Origin: Phyllostachys edulis
Taxonomy: Eukaryota > Streptophyta > Magnoliopsida > Poales > Poaceae
Length of the DNA: 64,000 nucleotides
Direction: 5' to 3'
NCBI GenBank assembly: GCA_036346405.1
Contig: CM070548.1
Coordinates: forward strand, 72,201,739 to 72,265,738
The position numbers and the translations under genes are program-made. Shown one piece after another: positions 57,765-64,000 of this stretch; within the stretch, counting starts at the first letter, position 1; each line of letters starts with the position of its first letter. Under the pieces are notes generated by a model. That model did not search any database, was not told where the DNA came from, and was given only the letters and a program-made list of their open reading frames with translations.

Positions 57765-59153
57765 CCAACGAGCTCTCGTCATAACAAAGGGAGAGTCTTC
57801 CAATGCTTCAGCAAGAAGCCTCCACGATGGGAAGTGGTCAAAGATTACCACCTTCGGTGGGCTTTGTGGTGGACTCAATCTGATCTGATAGATTATCGAT
57901 CGTATGCTGAGTTTTATCATTCCCACTTAGCCTTCGACTGGCGGTAACTTCATTGACACCCTTACTAGAGGTCGGTTGGCCCCCCGAAATATGTAGGAGC
58001 CATTGACGAATAGCGGTAGCCCATGATCGTATCGAGAGTACATTGACCCTCTGATTGTAGTGTTGGGCTTTTATCGACATTCTTGTCGGTCAGAGAGACC
58101 GGGTTGGTAGAGGCGTTCAAAAATTCCGAACTGGTCGAAATAACCAATTCCTCTGGCTGCACCACGGATGGTGGCAGTGAATCTTCCTCCATGTGGTTGA
58201 TTTCGCCGGTCTCAGCAAGTGGTGAGCATGTGACGGAAAAGGATGATGATGACATTGCGTCATGTTCCATGGCGTGGATGCATGCATCTATGTCGAGGTT
58301 GGAGTAGTCCGCCAAGTCGAACCAGTTCTCCTCATCCTAAGTTCCCATCATGATCGCATGAGCAACGATGGAGCAAAGGAAAGTGAATGGATATTGCTTG
58401 AGCAAAGTAATCTTCAAGAACTCAACGTCTTTCTCCATACGGATGGTGCCAGCTGTCAACGATCGAATCGCCGATCTTACAAAATAAATAGAGGAAAATG
58501 GCTAAGAGTTTTTGGATGAGAATGAGATTGCTCTTTATTGCAATGAACTGGATCTTTACAGGGGTGCCTTATACAAGGTAGTGGACTAGCCCTAATTACA
58601 CTGAGTGTAGTGCTTGAATCTAATGGTTTGGATGTCTTGGGCTTGATTGAACCTGTTGTGTTGCAGTTGTAGATCGTGTAATCAGTTATCTCGAATTGTC
58701 CTTCTTGCTCCGTCGTTCCCCTTTAAGTAACTGATGAAATGGTGGCAGTTACTCCTAGAATAGACGCCCTTTGAAAGTGTCGCGTCTGGTTGGAGGAACA
58801 GTCGCAGTCAGTAAAAAGCCAACTGACCAGTAGTTGATGTCAGTAAGAGATAAACCATATGATGGTTATGGTCAATGACGTAGGGCCAAAAAATATCGTG
58901 TTGTTTGGAACAAATTAGACATATGTTCCATTCATCACACGGAAGAGAAATGGTTGGAATCATATCCAAGCACCAGTTCAAAGCTTCTACAAGCAACCAT
59001 CTGGTCGAGCAGTGGGTACAGGACCCCTCCGACCAGGTTACCCATCGGGCAACCCTTGAGATTCTAACGACCACAGGGGTCGTTAGCCACTAGGTCTGCG
59101 ACCACATAAGCTATGTGGCTTTTTATTAATATTAAGGAATTTAATCCTCATCA
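57765..59153 (-). mobile_element. Second Tat gypsy fragment, minus strand (LTR plus gag start)
   Basis: The LTR 58454-59153 runs, on the minus strand, from TGATGAGGATTAAATTCC to CGATCGTTGACA. The primer site follows (TGGCACCATCCGTATGG, worn), then gag: ENWFDLADYSNLDIDACIHAM, matching the gag start of the 46.3-kb copy. Similarity to that copy continues to about 57765. The rest is missing. Right flank GGGAG; no partner duplication. Confidence 0.88.
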
Positions 59154-59253
59154 GGGAGAAATCCGCAGCAGAGGACTGCAAGGCGGGATCCGCAACTTGG
59201 GGAAGGACGCTCTTCGCCTTGGCTTCATCGAGCGGCATGGCGGCGGTAGCCAT
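59154..59253 (-). pseudogene. Start of a La RNA-binding protein gene (exon 1)
   Basis: Minus-strand ATG at 59251-59253 gives MATAAMPLDEAKAKSVLPQV, which resembles the N-terminus of plant La just before the La motif (family form ...DEAKAK.VLRQVEFYFSDSN). The match then stops at a possible exon end, and the gypsy LTR begins at 59153. Strand and order agree with the C-terminal La exons at 42.1-44.2 kb. The La motif and RRM1 exons between are not seen. Only about 18 residues support this, so it is moderately sure. Confidence 0.55.
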
Positions 59254-59345
59254 GGCTCTGATTGCGAGCGAGCGAGCGAGTTGGGGAGGATTCCGCGGTT
59301 AGGGTTTGGGCTTTATGGAGGAGCCCGGGTATTGTAAGGGACGGA
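59254..59345 (-). promoter_or_regulatory. 5' leader/promoter with telo-box of the La gene start
   Basis: On the minus strand CCCAAACCCTAACC (telo-box AAACCCTA at 59300-59307) lies ~45 bp upstream of the ATG, followed by a (CTCG) run. Telo-boxes are common in promoters and leaders of plant genes for ribosome and RNA-processing proteins. Confidence 0.5.
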
Positions 59346-59890
59346 GAAAAGTAGTGAGCTTTCTCCTTTACACCATATTTGAGGAGGTGTCCGGGGATGG
59401 CGGCAACGGTGGCGCGAGCGAAGGGGAGGATGTGGGCAACATGGTGCGACGTAGGCGAGGACAGGGTCAAAGGGGAGAATGAGGGCTCCGAGCAGCGGCG
59501 TGGGAGAGGGAGGAAGAGAGTCCGAGCAGCGGCGTGGAAGAGGGAGGAAGAGAGCGGGAAAGGAGCAAGCCGACGACGGTGGCAGTGGCAAGGGCGGCGC
59601 AGGTGAAGGGAGGAGGTGGGCGGTGCGGGCGAGGTGACAGGCGGAGGCCTCTACGAGGGGAACAGGGAAGGGTAGAAAACGCGAGGAGAAAATTCGCGCA
59701 ACGCACACGTAACCCGGTTCTCAATGGTTCTCAACAGTGCACCAAAAATAAAACCAGGTGTAAAAGGAGCCGGAACCCAACACGTGAAAACCTCGACGCT
59801 ACGAAACAAAGACCACTGACAGGTGTCTTCGCATGGCTGGAAGAAAATTGACACCGATCGCTGGGAGAGCTCCATTTCTAGACACTATAA
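59346..59890. other. GC-rich purine-biased upstream sequence
   Basis: Simple G/A-rich stretches with GAGCAGCGGCGTGG(A/G)AGAGGGAGGAAGAGAG present twice (59490-59560). Overlapping ORFs on both strands reflect composition. May include distal promoter of the La gene. Confidence 0.5.
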
Positions 59891-60480
59891 GGGCCTGTTT
59901 GGTAGAGCTCCAGATTCTCATTTTCCAGATTCTGCTCCTGATTCTCTGATAATCCACTTCTCTGAGAATCTGGAGCTGTCTGTTAAAAACGTTTGGCTGG
60001 TAGGTTGCTCCCAAAACCATATGAGGGGGATTAGAGGCAAATAGACCATGTTACCCCTGGTTGTAATAATTCAATTGTATTTGTGTCTTTCTCCTATGTA
60101 TTTGTACACAAATTATAGAATTTTTTCCCCTAAATTTGTTTAGACCATGTGAATGTATATACGTTGTATCTTTACACAATGCCAGGTTATATTGCATTTA
60201 CACTTCATGATGGATTACAACCTGTATAAGCAAATTTTGTATCGTTGTCACCGCGATAGATGAAGCCGAGATATCGATTCAGATCGCATAAGTGTTCAAA
60301 TGATTATTAAATGATATTACGTACAAGTATTGAAATGATAAATGAGTCATAACCAAAGACCACAAAAATTCACAAGTAGTGTGTCCATCATCCTGAATGA
60401 GCAATTGCACTTGCAAGGTCATCACGAAAACTATCCATGGATGTAGCACTTGTTTACGACGTTGACGCATCCGATGCATC

Positions 60481-60900
60481 CTAAGAAATAACATATTTGG
60501 CATATCTTGATGGTATTGTGGGCACATAATTAGGATCCCGATCGAACCTATGAAAATGCATGTCTGGCGAAGCATGTTCACGTATGAAGTTGTGGATTCT
60601 CATGGTTGCTGCAACAATCATCTTTTGCTTGGACATGGGAAAGCTCGGCATCTTAAGAAGAATTCTCCATTTCATCTTCCATACACCAAAGGATCTCTCA
60701 ATTACATTGCGAATACTCGAGTGTAAATGGTTGAATTTCTCTTTCTCACCACTAGGAGCAACACCTCTCCGAAATTCTGGAACATGGTACCTTTGGCCCT
60801 TGTACAACAAGATATTGACACCTAGAACTACGGGCATACAAGCATTGCTCCAAATCAGTGGTGGAAGGGTTCAAAAGATGCCAATGATGGCCACTCAAAA
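60481..60900 (-). pseudogene. Harbinger (HARBI1-like, DDE_Tnp_4) transposase C-terminus
   Basis: Minus strand: LLYKGQRYHVPEFRRG, then EKFNHLHSSIRNVIERSFGV (the Glu of IERSFGV is the third acidic catalytic residue), KMKWRILLKMPSFPM and KMIVAATMRIHNFIREH, ending with a stop at ~60481. These are the conserved final blocks of PIF/Harbinger transposase. The earlier two-thirds, including both Asp residues, are not recognisable; the expected VDSGYPN block is garbled before ~60837. Confidence 0.9.
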
Positions 60901-61189
60901 GTTATCCCAATTGGACCTGCCACCTTCTATAGTTTGGTAACCCCATGCAACCAAGATGGCTTAAAACATGTTACAGTCGTATGCTTGTATATATTAGGTA
61001 CAATAATGAGCATTACCCCCAAAAAAACAACATAAAGTTTCATAACAATCAATTCATTACATTACATCTTTTTTGCAATGTGTTTCCTCATATACCACCA
61101 GCATACATCTAATGGTAGTAGTACTCACATACCATTATTTACATTTGAAATTAAAAAATGATGAACAACAACTTCTTTACATTTACATC

Positions 61190-61310
61190 ATTTTTGCAAT
61201 GTGTTCGACAGCTAATTTCTCCATCACCAGACGCAATGATTCGGGCTCTCGAAGTTCTATTTTTGCATTGTGTTCGACAGCCAATTTCTTCATCACTGCA
61301 ATCCCATAAA
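61190..61310. repeat. Two ~70-bp direct copies (TTTTTGCA(A)TTGTGTTCGACAGC type)
   Basis: TTTTGCAATGTGTTCGACAGCTAATTTCT at 61191 and TTTTGCATTGTGTTCGACAGCCAATTTCT at 61262. On the minus strand each reads KLAVEHNAK/KLAVEHIAK, a possible relic of repeated coding sequence. Confidence 0.7.
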
Positions 61311-61659
61311 TTTTGTTTATTACTGCTTATATATACAAAGTTCAATGATCAACATGACAAACTCAATGAAGTATCCTATTCACTGCAAGCACAGCAGTTG
61401 ACTAGGCATAAAGAGTATCCTTATACTGACCATTATGACTTATGAGTTGTTACCAAATACCACAACCACAGGTACACTGCTACCAAGCATGTATTTGCAC
61501 AGTTTGAAATACCAAGCAACATATACTGACAGTAACTTGACAAATGCCAAGCAAACAAGTGATCTGACTGGAAATTTTGAAATAAAGTCATAATAAACCA
61601 TTTCAATTTGATTAATTGAATATACTGGCAGTAACTTGACAAATGCTATCAACCATCAT

Positions 61660-62190
61660 TATCACCATTTGAATCACAGAGCAGGTTCACATTTGAATCA
61701 TTTGAACACACACATTGTCCTCATAAGCAGGTTCACAAGGAGCAACATATGAATCATTTGAATCACAGAGCAGGTTCACATTTGAATCAATTGAATCATT
61801 TGAACACAGACATTGTCCTCATAAGCAACATATGAGTCATTTGAATCACAGAGCAGGTTCACATTTGAATCATTTGAACACACACATTGTCCTCATAAGC
61901 AGGTTCACAAGGAGCTTCACAGATCATGACCAACCATTTGAATCACAGAGCTTAAATCATTTGACAACAATAATGAATCATTTCACAGAGCTTAAATCAT
62001 TTGACAACAATAATGAATCATTTCACAGAGCTTAAATCATTTGAGCCTACTTCACAGATCATGACCAACCATTCAAAGATGCATGACAACAATAATGAAT
62101 CACTGAGAAAAAATTGCATTCACAGATTCCATTCACAGATGCATGACAACAATAATGAATCACTGAGAAAAAATTCCATTCACAGACGAA
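61660..62190. repeat. Complex tandem repeats inside the Harbinger element
   Basis: Three families in succession: TTTGAATCACAGAGCAGGTTCACA units (61665-61920), CAGAGCTTAAATCATTTGACAACAATAATGAATCATTT units of ~42 bp (61945-62045), and GATGCATGACAACAATAATGAATCACTGAGAAAAAATT units of ~59 bp (62078-62190). They share AATCATTTGA and AACAATAATGAATCA, so they arose from one another. Confidence 0.85.
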
Positions 62191-62948
62191 GGGAGGAGTA
62201 GGGAGGGCAAGGGGGACGATCGGATCTAGAGCTATACCTTCACAGGAGGCGGCCGGGGGTGCTCGGGAATAGCGGCGGCGAAGAAGGTGGGGAACGGTAG
62301 CGGCGAAGAAGGTGGGGAACGGCGGCGGCCTCTAGGGTTTCCAGGGTCGCTGTTGTCTTCTCCAGGCGGTGCATACGGATCTGGAGGGCGGCGCAATGGA
62401 GGACCAGCGGGGAGGAGGCGGCGCGCTCGAGGCCGACGCCAATTTTGCGTCGGTCACGGCGGACGGAGGCAAGGCCGAGGCCGACGCCTGGTTCAAGTGG
62501 TGGCGCATGGAGGACCCATGGGAGGAGACGGAGGACCGTGGGGAGGAGGCGGCGGACGGAGGACTGGCGGGGAGGAGGCGACGGACAGAGGTGGCGCGCT
62601 CGAGGCCGAGGCCGACGCCGATTTCGCCTAGGTCGCGTCGGTCGCGTCGCTCGTTACAGGAGGAGAAAGAACGAAAGATTGAAGGGAAACGAATCGGCGC
62701 TGGGAGGTCCCGGGGGTAATTGGATGGCAATCGGTGGGTAAATAATTAGAACTTCAATAGGTATTTTTACTCTATCAAGTTGGATTCTCAGGAGAATCCA
62801 AGGAAAGGCTGCTTCTCCTCGCTAGTGTATTTTTGAGACAGCTCCACGCGAGAATCAGAATCGAGTGGTTTTGAGAATCAGGGTGTTTGGTATGGCTCCA
62901 CGAGAATCAACTGAGAAGCTAGGAGTAGAAGCTGTACCAAACAGGATC

Positions 62949-63450
62949 TAAGAAGAGTTAAATTTGAGGAGGTGTCTGTATCTATTCTTCCCGACCCAGA
63001 AGCCCAAGCCCAAATTCCCAACCTCTATCACACTTAATTAGGCCGTATATGTGCTCGGCCTGCGCCCGTAGGCACTTGACTTTAGAGCTCCTCTCGGAGA
63101 AAGAAAAAAATAACTTGACTTGGGAATTCAGACAGGGAGCCGTGACAGCATTGAAGAACTGGGACGCTGTCGCCACTCGCCAACATGGACATGCCAAATT
63201 GTCTCGATTATACGTGTGCGGTTATCTCCGACGCGTGCACTTACGTGCAGGATTCTCCATTTCTCTTCTAGTGGGGATAGCTCATTATAATCTCCGTGCT
63301 ACTCCATAAACTTATCTTGATTTCTGGTAGAAATGACAATCTTTCCTTCAAGGGACAGGAAGGGATGTGGAATATCCTCTTCTTTTTGTGGGGAAGCCAC
63401 GAGTTTTCGTTAATTTAAGCCGGTCTGATTACAATTAGCACGGAGGCTGT
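62949..63450. other. No gene recognised
   Basis: Sequence flanking the Harbinger element; ORFs are short. Nothing assignable. Confidence 0.5.
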
Positions 63451-64000
63451 CGACAAGAAAACTAGAAAAAAAATATGAAGCCACTCACAACCTTGTATGC
63501 AAACAAACTTAGCATAACAATTAAAGGGATACGGATAGACTACACTAGCTGGCAATTCAAAAATTCTACAATGTAAACCAAGTAGTCATGCAAATAAGAG
63601 ATCATAGATCGTTACCACTAGACGCGCAGCACAGCGAAAGAAGAGTTGGAGCAGCCTGATCTAATCTAGAGCACGTCGATATAGTAGTCGTAGTCGATCG
63701 TCCAACGTCCTCGATGCCGATCGTCTCCTCTAGCAGCCAATCGCGTTCCTTGTAAAGATCGTGGATCGTTCTCGTTCAGCACAGCAGCAATCGCAATAAT
63801 ACCTCTACGGTATCCACATGTCTAGAAATGAAACACTGTACATGGGTGTGCTAGTACCAACTCACACGATAGGACTCTCAAAAATATGACAGTTAGGGTT
63901 TCGATGGAGCAACTCATATCACATCTTGTCTTTTCCCAACAGCCTCATTTATCCCCTTATATAGAGCTCATGACAGATCTTATCAAAACACGTTTGTTCT
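63451..64000 (-). mobile_element. Possible LTR fragment running off the window
   Basis: Minus strand has TATATAAGGGGATAAATG near 63945-63962 (TATA-like), then ACCCTAACTG and, further down, CGGCATCGAGGACGTTGGACGATCG, a style seen in R/U5 regions of grass Copia LTRs. One end is outside the window and no duplication can be tested. Confidence 0.35.

Larger units (their letters stand above)
59891..62948 (-). mobile_element. PIF/Harbinger DNA transposon, decayed
   Basis: Ends GGGCCTGTTTGGTAGAGC and, from the right, GATCCTGTTTGGTACAGC, flanked by TAA (59888-59890, 62949-62951). 3.06 kb. Subterminal parts carry AGAATC/GATTCT words in both orientations. The minus strand holds the end of a Harbinger transposase. 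A repeat-rich part and a GC-rich part (62200-62720), probably the 5' leader region, lie to its right. Confidence 0.9.

Noticed and set aside
62287..62741. Overlapping GC-rich ORFs on both strands
   Set aside because: Internal duplication of GGCGCGCTCGAGGCCGA-type sequence in the Harbinger leader; no codon bias or family match.

Overview
This window is nuclear DNA from a grass (Poaceae). The evidence is the set of transposons: SIRE/Maximus-type Copia LTRs with GGTAGTACCGC-like and TCAGACCG-like motif clusters, Tat-lineage Ty3/gypsy elements with a TGGCGCC primer site, MULEs, PIF/Harbinger and hAT elements. The decayed host genes are also plant genes. The exact species cannot be fixed; a rice relative is possible. 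I found no intact host gene. Everything protein-coding is a transposon relic or a broken host-gene copy, as expected for pericentromeric or other slowly purged heterochromatin (inference).

Layout. 0-1.3 kb: three exons of a decayed lumazine synthase gene (minus strand). 1.5-22.5 kb: a retrotransposon nest. A SIRE-type Copia element (gag-pol relic 14.0-19.4 kb, 3' LTR 21.0-22.5 kb) has its 5' LTR split by a 9.3-kb block of gypsy-type LTR sequence with a perfect 5-bp target duplication (TCCTT). That block itself carries a complete 1.63-kb TRIM-like element with near-identical 513-bp LTRs (TCTTC duplication), a Harbinger MITE (TAA) and another LTR fragment. A solo Copia LTR (CTAAC) lies on the left edge. 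22.6-24.0 kb: a non-autonomous DNA transposon. 24-28 kb: a SINE-like segment and a plant-mobile-domain (PMD) relic. 28.4-30.7 kb and 34.2-35.3 kb: two MULE transposase relics. 32.4-33.6 kb: a hAT element nested inside another hAT-type MITE. 35.9-36.7 kb: a hAT MITE.

36.8-39.8 kb holds a tandem array of ten copies of a ~311-bp unit. Alternate units share diagnostic bases, so the array has an A-B dimer structure of about 622 bp. It runs directly into the 5' flank of a broken LRR receptor gene (40.1-41.1 kb). 42.1-44.2 kb carries the 3' exons of a La (RNA-binding) gene on the minus strand, and 59.2 kb carries what looks like the start of a La gene, same strand, 15 kb upstream. Between them lie a Tat gypsy element (45.6-51.7 kb), an RNA-dependent RNA polymerase (RDR-gamma) pseudogene that has lost its catalytic DFDGD loop, two solo LTRs in opposite orientation, a MULE-type MITE with ~80-bp terminal inverted repeats, and a second, inverted Tat fragment. 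59.9-62.9 kb is a PIF/Harbinger element (TAA duplication) with the end of a DDE transposase. 63.4-64 kb may be part of another LTR.

The genes do not form a working pathway. The window is best read as a record of nested insertions into a decaying gene region: at least seven insertions have target duplications exact enough to read directly, which gives their relative order.
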